This document shows, in pieces, positions 6,270-13,980 of a DNA stretch of 25,308 bases. How positions within the stretch are numbered: the first letter of the stretch is position 1; every line of letters starts with the position of its first letter. This stretch comes from Clostridiales bacterium (GTDB lineage Bacteria > Bacillota > Clostridia > Christensenellales > CAG-314), in assembly GCA_003537755.1 (NCBI GenBank), contig DPQS01000022.1, positions 68,630 through 93,937 of the forward strand, in the 5' to 3' direction. The notes beneath the pieces are model-generated. The model did not search any database. It saw only the letters and a list, made by a program, of their open reading frames with translations, and was not told the DNA's origin. Made by a program: the position numbers and the translations under genes.

Positions 6270-8702
6270 TCAGTCAACGGTTACGCCAAGCGAGTTCAGT
6301 TTTGCCGTAACTTCCGTCGGGTTGTCGGTAATCGAGTAATTGCGGAAACGAGTAAACGAGTTGTACGTCAGGAAAGATACAGCCGTCTTGTTCTGCTCCG
6401 CACTGCCGAAGGACAGTTCACCCTCGAGCGCAAAGGCAAGTTGGTCGTTTACAAACAGCCACACCTTACCGTCGATACGTGCGATTGCCAACTTGGTGTA
6501 GTTGTCACCCGTGTAGGAAATGGAATATTGCTTGCTTTGCTTTGCGTAGTCCTTCCACATGTAGTCGCCGCCGGACGCAATACTTTGCACCCAACCGACG
6601 TACTGTCCCTTGTAATCAGACTGACAGTCGATGTTAAAGAACATAAAGTAGTTGTTTTGCGCGCGCATCATAATGCCGATCTTGGGGTACTTGTCGCCGC
6701 AGTAAGCCTTGGTGTGATTAAGCACGGACAGTTCCGCCTCCACATACAGCACGTTGCTTACCACATCTTTGAAGTACAGCATTTGTTGATTGCCGCACCA
6801 CGTTTTGTCTACGTAAGCGTTTTCGGTGCCGTCGTCGTGAGTAAGGTCGTAGCCGTAGTTGCTTACAAATTTACCGGCCTTGCCGAATGTCTTGCTTTCG
6901 TAAGTGGGCAACGGCGCACCGACATCGGGGTTGGTGAAACCGTATTCGGTAAATTCCAGCACGGGTGCCGCATTTTCTTCGTTGCGACCAAGCAAAACTA
7001 TTTCGTTGAGCGAAATTGCCTGATCGGCCGCCGCGTTGATGGTAATTTCGATTTTGTTAACAGGCAAATCGTCAAACTCTACAATGGCGTTTGCACCCGG
7101 GTACATAACTTCGGAGAAACCGTCGGTGTTCCAATCCGCCCAGGCTCCGGTAAGGTTGATGTTTTTCGCTTCGGCAACTGCCGTCGAGTTTGCGCCCGTC
7201 TTGTAGTACAGTTTAACGCTGTTGATACCCCAGAAAGCGTTGTCGTAAATCGTGCTGTTGTAAATCATCAGCGAGCGTGCCGTAACAAACTTGTCAAAGC
7301 TCATGGTGATTACCGTCTTGCCGCCGCTTGTGGTAAATTCCTGTACGGGGTCGCTGCCGTGTACCTTCAGTACGCCGTCGGTAAGCCAACTTACATCGTT
7401 GTCGCTTGCCGCATTGTTTACGGTGATTGCAGCCTGGTCTGCGATGTTCCCGTATCCCGAAATCTCGGAAGGCAACGGTTGGTAACTGTACGTGGGACCG
7501 TTGGCATGCATAACCTTTTGTCCGTTGCCGTTGTCAATGAAACTTATGGTATCTACAGCCAGCGCACGACCGCCGTCGATGCCTGTACGGTTGTAGAAAG
7601 TGTGGTAAGCAATCATCAGTTGGTCGCCGCACTTAATAAACGCATGGTGACCTGCGCTGGACAGAAAGCCGCTCCACGCGCCGTCGGTAGCGATGATCTG
7701 ACCGCCTTCGCCGGGTTGCAACTTTGTGTAGTCGCCAAGGGGACTTGTCGCGATTGCCTGACGAACCTGATACATTTCCTGCGTGTAGGGGTACACCGAA
7801 AATGTCATGTAGTAGGTGCCGTCTTTGTAGTACACATAAGGTCCTTCGTTGACGCTTGCGCCTGCCTGACGACCTTCGTCGATGGCAACTTCGTCTTTCG
7901 TCGTCGTGTAGTACAGGTGGGTCAATTCCTTCAGCGTCGAGTAGGCGGGGGTCAGCCAGTCAATCATTTCCACGCCGAAGATTGTTTGTCCGTGCCATAC
8001 GCCTGCGCCGTCGTTGCCGTAGCCGCTGTAATACAGGTACTTTTTGCCGCTGATCGGGTCAACAAACGGGTGAACGTCGATAGCATAGGAACGCGTAATG
8101 GACTTGTCCGTAATTTCGCTGTTGGCTGCGGTGAAGTCATACGCAGGGTGAGGATTCTCGGGGTAGTAGGTTACAAAAGGTCCGTAGGGGCTGTCCGAGT
8201 ACACCACGTCGATGCACTTCTGCGTTACGGGCGTGTCGCCGTTGTAGCCGACGATCTTGTCCGCGTTGAAGAACATAAGGTACAAGTCCTGTTCTGCGTC
8301 GTACCTTACTTCGGGTGCCCAGTGGTTGGTGTAGTCCCACGCGGTGTCGAAGTCAGGCTGATAGGCAACACCCTTGTATTCCCAGTTGGTAAGGTCGCGG
8401 CTGCGCCAGCACTGAATACCGTAGCAGTTTACAAGGTCGCTTGTGCCGTATGCGTAAAACCAGCCTGCTTCCTCGCCGTGGTCGATGTAAATCACATCGG
8501 GGTCGGCAATCTGGAAGTTGAGTTGGTTGAGGTAGTACAGATTTTTGTTGTATTCCGTACTGCTGCTCATGTTTTCGTTGGTGATGTAGGAAAACGTGCC
8601 TTTTGCCTCCTGCGGCTTTTGTTCGGCAGGAGTGCATGCAATTGGCAGTATCATTGTCGCCACCAGCACCGCTGCCAGCAACAAGTTGACAAATTTTTTC
8701 AT
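6270..8702 (-). CDS. GH43 family glycosidase lipoprotein with two C-terminal accessory modules
   Basis: An 810-residue surface lipoprotein, with signal peptide 1-22, lipobox PIAC and Cys23. Residues about 55-410 are a GH43 five-bladed propeller with the three catalytic acids: Asp67 (IADPDV, base), Asp209 (YAIDVHPF, pKa tuning) and Glu286 (NEGPYVYYKDG, acid). A discoidin (F5/8 C or CBM32-like) module spans about 415-575. A concanavalin-like module of about 200 residues follows (605-795, ending KVWLFVNDQLAFALEGEL). GH43 enzymes are mostly arabinofuranosidases, xylosidases or arabinanases; which one cannot be told here. The frame opens at 8765, but the ATG at 8702 has GGAGG seven bases upstream and starts the signal peptide. 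It is the last gene of the importer operon. The third module is related to modules in the 1842-residue lipoprotein. Confidence 0.9.
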   Translation of the reverse strand: MKKFVNLLLAAVLVATMILPIACTPAEQKPQEAKGTFSYITNENMSSSTEYNKNLYYLNQLNFQIADPDVIYIDHGEEAGWFYAYGTSDLVNCYGIQCWRSRDLTNWEYKGVAYQPDFDTAWDYTNHWAPEVRYDAEQDLYLMFFNADKIVGYNGDTPVTQKCIDVVYSDSPYGPFVTYYPENPHPAYDFTAANSEITDKSITRSYAIDVHPFVDPISGKKYLYYSGYGNDGAGVWHGQTIFGVEMIDWLTPAYSTLKELTHLYYTTTKDEVAIDEGRQAGASVNEGPYVYYKDGTYYMTFSVYPYTQEMYQVRQAIATSPLGDYTKLQPGEGGQIIATDGAWSGFLSSAGHHAFIKCGDQLMIAYHTFYNRTGIDGGRALAVDTISFIDNGNGQKVMHANGPTYSYQPLPSEISGYGNIADQAAITVNNAASDNDVSWLTDGVLKVHGSDPVQEFTTSGGKTVITMSFDKFVTARSLMIYNSTIYDNAFWGINSVKLYYKTGANSTAVAEAKNINLTGAWADWNTDGFSEVMYPGANAIVEFDDLPVNKIEITINAAADQAISLNEIVLLGRNEENAAPVLEFTEYGFTNPDVGAPLPTYESKTFGKAGKFVSNYGYDLTHDDGTENAYVDKTWCGNQQMLYFKDVVSNVLYVEAELSVLNHTKAYCGDKYPKIGIMMRAQNNYFMFFNIDCQSDYKGQYVGWVQSIASGGDYMWKDYAKQSKQYSISYTGDNYTKLAIARIDGKVWLFVNDQLAFALEGELSFGSAEQNKTAVSFLTYNSFTRFRNYSITDNPTEVTAKLNSLGVTVD

Positions 8703-8854
8703 AGTATCCTCCGTTACGGATAATTGCTTTTGTGCGACTTGCGGGGCATGCGCGATCATGCTCAATCACGCCGCCCACCCGTCTGCCGTTAGTTACATTT
8801 AGTTTCGCGCTTTTTAAGCCGCAGATTACGTCCGCTGCGTTACGTCGCCATAAA

Positions 8855-9754
8855 TTACAACTTCATACCGCTTGTTGCGATACCTTCGATGAAGTAGTTT
8901 TGCGCCACTGCGTAAATGACAAGCGTTGGGATAAGCGCGACAATCGAGCCTGCCATGATGGTCGGCACGTTGCTCGAATAAGAACCCTGGAAAGACTTGA
9001 GCGCAATCTGCAATGTGTACCACTCGGGGTCCTGCAAGTACAGGTAGGGTCCGAAGTAGTCGTTGTAGCCGCCGATGAATCCGAGTAGTCCCTGTGCAAA
9101 CAATGCCGGTACGGACAGCGGAACCATGATTTTCCAGAAAATCTTGAAGTAGCCCATACCGTCCAGTTTTGCCGCTTCGATAAGTTCCGTCGGAATGCCG
9201 CTGTAAAACTGGCGCATAAAGAATACGCATGTCGCCGCACCGAACATACCGGGAATCATAAGGGGCAGCGGGGTGTCGGTCCAGCCGATCATGTCGTAAA
9301 TCATGTAGGACGGTGTAAGCATAATCGTACCGGGAATCATCATTGTGAGAAGCAGAAAACCGAACAGCAGATTTTTACCCTTGAAACGCAACTTGGCAAA
9401 AGCATACGCGCTGATTGCCGAGCAGAACAAACCGAGAATTGTCGGCGGAATGATGATGATAAGGGTGTTTATGAAGCCGCGCAACATAACCGGCATGGGG
9501 AAATCGCCCGCGCTTGCCGTGTAGGTGAACACTTCCTTGTAGCCCTGGAATGTAAATTCCTTGGGGAAGAAGGAAAATTCGGGGTCGGTCGCTTCCTGCC
9601 ACGTCTTGAACGAGGTCATGATTACGATGGAAAACGGTGCCAGTATCCATATTGCGAAGATAACAAGCGCAAGATAGATGAGTACTTTGCCTACGATACG
9701 TTTCGTCTTTGCACGCTGAGGTGCGTTCAGTTTGTAATTAAGATTATCAGTCAT
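8855..9754 (-). CDS. Carbohydrate ABC transporter permease, MalG-like (CUT1)
   Basis: A 299-residue inner-membrane permease with six predicted helices. The conserved cytoplasmic EAA loop is EAAKLDGMGYFKIFWKIMVP (193-212), where the ATPase docks. The SFK and NTL segments typical of MalG-type proteins are present (SFK at 48-50; RGFINTL at 92-98). It starts at 9754, overlapping the stop codon of the other permease by eight bases (ATGACTGA), so the two halves of the channel are translationally coupled. The GH43 lipoprotein gene follows after 152 bases with no clear terminator between, so they are probably cotranscribed. No ATPase gene is in this operon, as is usual for CUT1 systems that use a shared MsmX-type ATPase. 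Confidence 0.92.
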   Translation of the reverse strand: MTDNLNYKLNAPQRAKTKRIVGKVLIYLALVIFAIWILAPFSIVIMTSFKTWQEATDPEFSFFPKEFTFQGYKEVFTYTASAGDFPMPVMLRGFINTLIIIIPPTILGLFCSAISAYAFAKLRFKGKNLLFGFLLLTMMIPGTIMLTPSYMIYDMIGWTDTPLPLMIPGMFGAATCVFFMRQFYSGIPTELIEAAKLDGMGYFKIFWKIMVPLSVPALFAQGLLGFIGGYNDYFGPYLYLQDPEWYTLQIALKSFQGSYSSNVPTIMAGSIVALIPTLVIYAVAQNYFIEGIATSGMKL

Positions 9755-10655
9755 AACTCACCCACAACCTTGAAACGGCAAAGTTGATTACCGTAAACAC
9801 CAGGATAATTGCCGCAAGCAGCCATGCGGTAGCCGAAGCCACGCCCATGTTGTAATACTTGAAGGCTTGTCTGTACAGGTAGAACACTACCGTTACGCCT
9901 GCGTTGTTTGGTCCGCCTGCGTCGCTTATGATTTGCGGACGGGCAAATTCCTGCAATGCGCCGATGATACCCGTGATAAGCAGATAGAAAGTCGTCGGTG
10001 AAATTGCCGGCAACGTTACGTGCAGGAAACTCTGGAAAGAGTTTGCGCCGTCAACCTTTGCCGCTTCGTACAGCGAGTTGTTGACATTGGTCAGCGCGGC
10101 ACCGTACAAAATAATGCCGTAACCGGTACCGGACCACACGCCCATAATGATAAGACACGGGGTAAACGTTGCTGCGTCGCCCCACCAGTCGGTCGGTTTC
10201 TGTCCCGGTGCGGTAAACAAGCGGTTTATGATACCGTAGTTAGTGTTGAAAATCCACTGCCACATAAGCGTGATTGCCACGACGGAACACACGTACGGAA
10301 TGAAGTAGATTGTACGGAACACCTTTTTGCCGCGAATATTTTTTGTAAGCAGAAATGCCACCACAAGCGCAAGAATGATGTTGATAAACGTGGACAGGCT
10401 CATGTAGAATGTGTTGCCGATACTCTGCCAGAAGATGCTGTCGCTCAGCACTGTCACAAAGTTTTGTCCGTGGTTGAAGTAGGAATTGTCAAAGTTGAAG
10501 CCCTCGATGTGCATAAACGCCATAAAGATGGCGAGTATCATCGGGACAAGACCGAACAACAGAAAGCCGATTACAGGCATAAGCGACAGCAGAAGTCCGC
10601 TGACGTTTTCCTTGTTGTTCTTTTTGCGTGTTTTGTACACACTGTCGAGATACAT
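9747..10655 (-). CDS. Carbohydrate ABC transporter permease, MalF/UgpA-like (CUT1)
   Basis: A 302-residue permease, partner of the downstream MalG-like protein. It has a short basic N-terminus, about six transmembrane helices and the EAA loop EAAKVDGANSFQSFLHVTLP (197-216). It also carries the FIPYVCSVVAITLMWQWIFN segment typical of this family (118-137). The ATG at 10655 has AAGGAGAG six bases upstream. The gene lies 165 bases after the solute-binding protein gene, with several small hairpins between, a common arrangement that lets the binding protein be made in excess over the permeases. Confidence 0.92.
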   Translation of the reverse strand: MYLDSVYKTRKKNNKENVSGLLLSLMPVIGFLLFGLVPMILAIFMAFMHIEGFNFDNSYFNHGQNFVTVLSDSIFWQSIGNTFYMSLSTFINIILALVVAFLLTKNIRGKKVFRTIYFIPYVCSVVAITLMWQWIFNTNYGIINRLFTAPGQKPTDWWGDAATFTPCLIIMGVWSGTGYGIILYGAALTNVNNSLYEAAKVDGANSFQSFLHVTLPAISPTTFYLLITGIIGALQEFARPQIISDAGGPNNAGVTVVFYLYRQAFKYYNMGVASATAWLLAAIILVFTVINFAVSRLWVSYD

Positions 10656-10690
10656 AACAATCTCTCCTTGAATTACCGCCGTTGCGACTT

Positions 10691-10820
10691 CCCGTTGTCG
10701 GAAAGCCGCGTCGCAGGTTAATTTTTCGTACGTTTGTTGCCGATCGGGCGGCGGATCCGGTCGGATTTAACCGACTTCGCCGCGCGATATCAACGGCTGA
10801 ATGTCATACCTTGATATGAC
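10691..10820 (-). other. Intercistronic hairpins between binding protein and permease genes
   Basis: Directly after the binding protein stop codon GTCATA/TATGAC (10803-10820) forms a hairpin. GTCGG/CCGAC (10760-10775) forms a second. No long T-run follows, so these look like mRNA-stabilising or partial attenuation structures rather than a full terminator. Confidence 0.4.
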
Positions 10821-12659
10821 TTACTTTGTTGCCAGTGCGTAACTGATCAACTTTTTGAAGGTCTTTGCGTATTCTTCGCAAGCGTAGAAGTCTTCCATGG
10901 TCTTCTTACCGTTACGAACGTCGCCGTTAAGCACGTTTGCCCAGTCGTCGATCCATTCCTTATTCTTCAGATACCACCAGTCGCCTGCGGTTTCGTATTC
11001 AGTTGCGTCAATGAAGATTTTCGAGTTTCTGGGTGCTTGGTCGCTTTGCAGGAACACTTCGCTGTTTGCAAGTTTCTTCTGCAAAGGAATTGCAAATCCG
11101 GCTTCTGCCTGCAAGGTCTGACCTTCTTCGCTTCCGCAGTACTCGATAAACTTCCATGCGGCGTTTGAAACCTTGCTCTTGGTGCTGATGCACAGTGCCA
11201 CCGAGCCGCTGTGGCCCGCTTCCACACCGTGAACGGTGATGTTGCCTTCGCTGTCGTACTGTTTGTACATGGGCAGGGGCGCTACGTCCCAACCTTCGTT
11301 GCCCATTTGCTTACGGAAGTTGGTTACGTTCCAACGACCGTCTACAAGCATTGCAATCTGTCCGTTGGCAAACGCGTTTGTCTTACCGCTGTCGTTGCCG
11401 ATCGAACTGGGGGTCGGGGTGATGCCGTAGCCCTTCAGGTTGCCGCTAACCGTCGTGTCTGTGTCGGACGCAAGACGAACGAATTCGACAAATGCGTCCC
11501 TCTGGCTGGGCAGTACGTTAAGTTTGCCCGCTGATGCAAGTTGCTGCACTTCGCTTGTTACGGTGTAAGTACCTTTGTTTGCTTCCAGTACGTCCGCGTC
11601 TGCGGTCTTGCCGTACTTGGTCATGTCGATTTTGTCAACATATTCGACAATCTGACCTGCCTTGTAGGTTTTGCCGTTTACAGTCACGCTTTCAACGTTG
11701 TCGGGTACGATGTAGTTGGGCGTGGGATCCATCAGCGTGAAGTCGTAGTAGTAACCGCGGTAAGCAGGGTCGGTGGTCGGGATACGTTGAATGCAGTCGC
11801 CGCCTACAGACCAACCGTAGTTGAACCACCATTCGGTAAAGTAGCCGTAGCCGATTGTCTTGCCCAGTGTGTCGCGCATGTAGGACTGTACTTTGTTTGC
11901 GCAGGCAACGGTTTCTTCCCAGCTCATGGGTACCTGGTTGTTGAAGTAGTACTTGCCGCCAAGTTCGAAGTAGCCCTTTTCCTTGACAGTGCCTTTGATG
12001 CCGTACTGATCCTTGGTCTTGCCTCTGCTGTCGGCTGCGCCTTGGTTGTTGAATGCGTCAAGGTCTGCCGCGTCAACGCTGATTACGGTGATACCTGCAC
12101 CCTCGAAGTACTTTTCGTTGTAGAAAATTGCCGTAGGACCAAGGTCCTTGGGTACGCCGTAGAAACGTCCGCTGTCGGTGTTGGTAAGACCTGTCTTGAC
12201 GTCGTACTTGTAACGTTCGGTAACGTTTTCCCACATGTCTTCGATGTTGTAGGTTTTACTTTTGGTTGCAAGTTCGGTGATGTCCATAAGGTAACCCAGT
12301 TCCGCATATGCCTTGTAGCCGCTGTCGCCTACGTAAAATACGTCGGGCGGATTGCTGCCGGAAAGGCTGAGTCCCAATGCGTTGCTGTAGTCACTGCCGG
12401 ACTTCTGGACAAGTTTTACTTCGATTGCACCCTTGTTTTTAGCATTGAAGTTGCTTACGATTGTTTTGAAAACCTCAAATTCCACACTGTCGCAGTTTGC
12501 CCAGAAGGTCACCTTTGTTGCCTTGGAATCGGGTTTTTGAATGATGTTGCCGTCGTCGTCAAGGTCTACGTCGTTGTTGGGACCGCCGCATGCGGCAAGC
12601 GAAACAATCGTCGTGACCACAAGCAGAGCTGCCAGCAACCAGCCGATGAATTTCTTCAT
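10821..12659 (-). CDS. Extracellular sugar-binding lipoprotein (family 1) of a CUT1 importer
   Basis: A 612-residue lipoprotein with lipobox LAAC (Cys24) and an acidic linker. The mature part starts TKVTFWANCDSVEFEVFKTI, typical of family 1 solute-binding proteins. Family features include VKLVQKSG, the SNPPDVFYVGD segment, GVPKDLGPTAIFYNEKYF (first-lobe/hinge region) and ALCISTKSKVSNAAWKFIEY near the C-terminal lobe. Most members have about 420-450 residues. The extra length lies mainly between residues about 205 and 405 and includes a VTVNGKTYKAGQIVEYVDKI insertion. This may reflect a large or branched ligand. GGAGG lies eight bases before the ATG at 12659. It is the first gene of the importer operon. 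Ligand is unknown; Trp-rich WWFNYGW at about 283-289 is compatible with stacking on sugars. Confidence 0.9.
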   Translation of the reverse strand: MKKFIGWLLAALLVVTTIVSLAACGGPNNDVDLDDDGNIIQKPDSKATKVTFWANCDSVEFEVFKTIVSNFNAKNKGAIEVKLVQKSGSDYSNALGLSLSGSNPPDVFYVGDSGYKAYAELGYLMDITELATKSKTYNIEDMWENVTERYKYDVKTGLTNTDSGRFYGVPKDLGPTAIFYNEKYFEGAGITVISVDAADLDAFNNQGAADSRGKTKDQYGIKGTVKEKGYFELGGKYYFNNQVPMSWEETVACANKVQSYMRDTLGKTIGYGYFTEWWFNYGWSVGGDCIQRIPTTDPAYRGYYYDFTLMDPTPNYIVPDNVESVTVNGKTYKAGQIVEYVDKIDMTKYGKTADADVLEANKGTYTVTSEVQQLASAGKLNVLPSQRDAFVEFVRLASDTDTTVSGNLKGYGITPTPSSIGNDSGKTNAFANGQIAMLVDGRWNVTNFRKQMGNEGWDVAPLPMYKQYDSEGNITVHGVEAGHSGSVALCISTKSKVSNAAWKFIEYCGSEEGQTLQAEAGFAIPLQKKLANSEVFLQSDQAPRNSKIFIDATEYETAGDWWYLKNKEWIDDWANVLNGDVRNGKKTMEDFYACEEYAKTFKKLISYALATK

Positions 12660-12702
12660 TGTTTTTACCTCCGTAAATGATGTTTCTGTATTTCTTTGAG
12701 CG

Positions 12703-12775
12703 TCGTTTGTTGCAATGTATTGCCGTAATTTGTAACTAAAAAGTCAATACGTAGTAAAAATTTGCAGACAAACGA
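12703..12775 (-). promoter_or_regulatory. Upstream region of the importer operon with inverted half-sites
   Basis: TCGTTTGT (12703-12710) and its exact inverse complement ACAAACGA (12768-12775) flank a TTGACT hexamer on the minus strand (12739-12744). No convincing -10 at standard spacing was found, so the start of transcription is uncertain. The two half-sites, 65 bp apart (about six helical turns), could bind one regulator dimer each or a looped tetramer. Confidence 0.35.
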
Positions 12776-12804
12776 TAAATCTCATAGTTGCCTTCTAAGT
12801 AGCG

Positions 12805-13779
12805 TCAGGCGGTTTCGCCGTCTACGATAAATATGTCGTCCAGCACCGTTGTCGCAACATTGCCGCCGTTGCCGCCGATTTGCGCCATCAACTTGTCCAC
12901 GGCAAGACTTGCAAAACGCTCTTTGCTGTAACCGACGGAAGAAATGCGCCCGTTCATGGCGATTTCGTTCTGAATGTCGTCAAAGCCCACCACAGCCATG
13001 TTTGCGCCATGCTCACGCAGAAGAGTAAGCACTTCCAGCGCGAAGAAGTCGTTGAACAGAAACAGACAGTCGGGCTTTTGTTCCCAAGAAAGTATTTCCG
13101 ACACAAACTTGCGATAAGCGTTTGCGTCGCATTGCATGTTGAACAACTCTTTTGCTTCCACCCCGTGGGTAGCAAACTGCTCGACAAAGCCTTCGGCACG
13201 ATCCTTGCTGCACGCAAGCGCGGTTGTTTCTCCAAGGTACACGGGCTTGCGGTAGCCCTTGTTGTACAGAAATTCCGCCGCCGCACGTCCGCCTCCCTCG
13301 TCGTCCAGAAGTACTGTTTCCGCACGGAGGCTTGTCTTACGACCTACGACCACAAGCGGCAGATTGTGGTTTTCCAGAAGTTCCAGCGTTTCTTCGTCCG
13401 GTTCAAGGAAAGAAATTACCCCGTCTACGTTGTTGGACAACGCACGCTTGGCAACGTTCGGCCCGAAAAACGGGTTGTCGTTGATAAGCGTTACAAACGA
13501 GTACCCGTACTTGCTAAGTTCCGCCCACAGGTAGTTGGTCATGATGGAGTAAAACGGGTTCAGCAGGTTGTCGTACAGTATGCCAACCGTTTTGCTGCTG
13601 CCCTTGCGAAGAGTCGTCGCCGCGCGGTTGGGAATGTAGCCCATTTCGGCAGATATGTCGCGTACGCGCTGTTTGGTTTTTTCCGAGATGTCGGGGGCGT
13701 CCATAAGCGCGCGTGATATGCAGTTGACCGACAATCCGCATTGTATTGCTATGTCCTTGATGGTTACCCTCTTTTTCAT
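12805..13779 (-). CDS. LacI-family transcriptional regulator
   Basis: A 324-residue regulator. Residues 5-25 (VTIKDIAIQCGLSVNCISRAL) are the LacI helix-turn-helix. The hinge helix region is NRAATTLRKGS (51-61), and residues 63-324 are the periplasmic-binding-protein-like sugar sensor (TVGILYDNLLNPFY, VVGFDDIQNEIAM). It should bind DNA as a dimer and release it on binding a sugar from the glycan being used. AGAGG lies seven bases before the ATG. It sits between the mosaic esterase lipoprotein and the importer operon, in the same orientation, so control of these neighbours and of itself is likely. Its recognition residues (SVNCISR) differ from the common SxATVSR, so operator sequence cannot be assumed from relatives. 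Confidence 0.93.
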   Translation of the reverse strand: MKKRVTIKDIAIQCGLSVNCISRALMDAPDISEKTKQRVRDISAEMGYIPNRAATTLRKGSSKTVGILYDNLLNPFYSIMTNYLWAELSKYGYSFVTLINDNPFFGPNVAKRALSNNVDGVISFLEPDEETLELLENHNLPLVVVGRKTSLRAETVLLDDEGGGRAAAEFLYNKGYRKPVYLGETTALACSKDRAEGFVEQFATHGVEAKELFNMQCDANAYRKFVSEILSWEQKPDCLFLFNDFFALEVLTLLREHGANMAVVGFDDIQNEIAMNGRISSVGYSKERFASLAVDKLMAQIGGNGGNVATTVLDDIFIVDGETA

Positions 13780-13803
13780 TTTATTTCCTCTTTTCTTTTC
13801 GTT

Positions 13804-13858
13804 GTTTGCAAAACGGCAATATTTACGACGTTACACCACGTTTGCATTTTTTGCAAAC
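13804..13858 (-). promoter_or_regulatory. Palindromic sites upstream of the LacI-family gene, possible autoregulation
   Basis: GTTTGCATTTTTTGCAAAC (13840-13858) is a perfect seven-base inverted repeat. GTTTGCAAAAC (13804-13814) repeats its half. The word ACGTTTGCA (13838-13846) recurs at 5974-5982 upstream of the ATPase operon. They lie 25-80 bases before the start codon, where an autoregulatory operator is expected. No clear promoter hexamers were identified. Confidence 0.4.
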
Positions 13859-13872
13859 TTTCGCGTTGCCGC

Positions 13873-13960
13873 GGAATCCTTGACGAAACGGCAATTACGG
13901 CGGAATTGTACCGCCGTTGCCGTTTTGGCAAAGATTCCTCGGAGGGCTTTTGCCCTCCGA
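13873..13960. repeat. Long nested inverted repeat plus adjoining GC-rich hairpin
   Basis: From 13873 to 13938 nested arms pair: GGAATCCTTG with CAAAGATTCC (13873-13882, 13929-13938), AAACGGCAA with TTGCCGTTT (13886-13894, 13917-13925) and CGGCGG with CCGCCG (13898-13903, 13911-13916), loop 13904-13910. Directly next to it TCGGAGGGC and GCCCTCCGA (13939-13947, 13952-13960) form a nine-pair stem with a four-base loop. It lies 20 bases after the stop of the 1842-residue gene. It may end that transcript or stabilise its 3' end, but no T-run follows on the minus strand. A dispersed palindromic element is an alternative. Confidence 0.65.
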
Positions 13961-13980
13961 AGAAAGATTGTGTTTTGTTG

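Noticed and set aside
6225..8723. 832-codon open frame on the plus strand opposite the GH43 lipoprotein
   Set aside because: It is exactly antisense to a gene with signal peptide and catalytic motifs, has no ribosome site and reads as Val/Arg/Cys-rich sequence without domain features. It is a codon-bias mirror.
11541..12680. 379-codon open frame on the plus strand opposite the solute-binding protein
   Set aside because: Antisense shadow with Val/Cys/Phe-rich composition and no motif.
13939..13960. Canonical intrinsic terminator of the mosaic lipoprotein gene
   Set aside because: The stem is good but no T-run follows on the minus strand; kept only as part of an inverted repeat.
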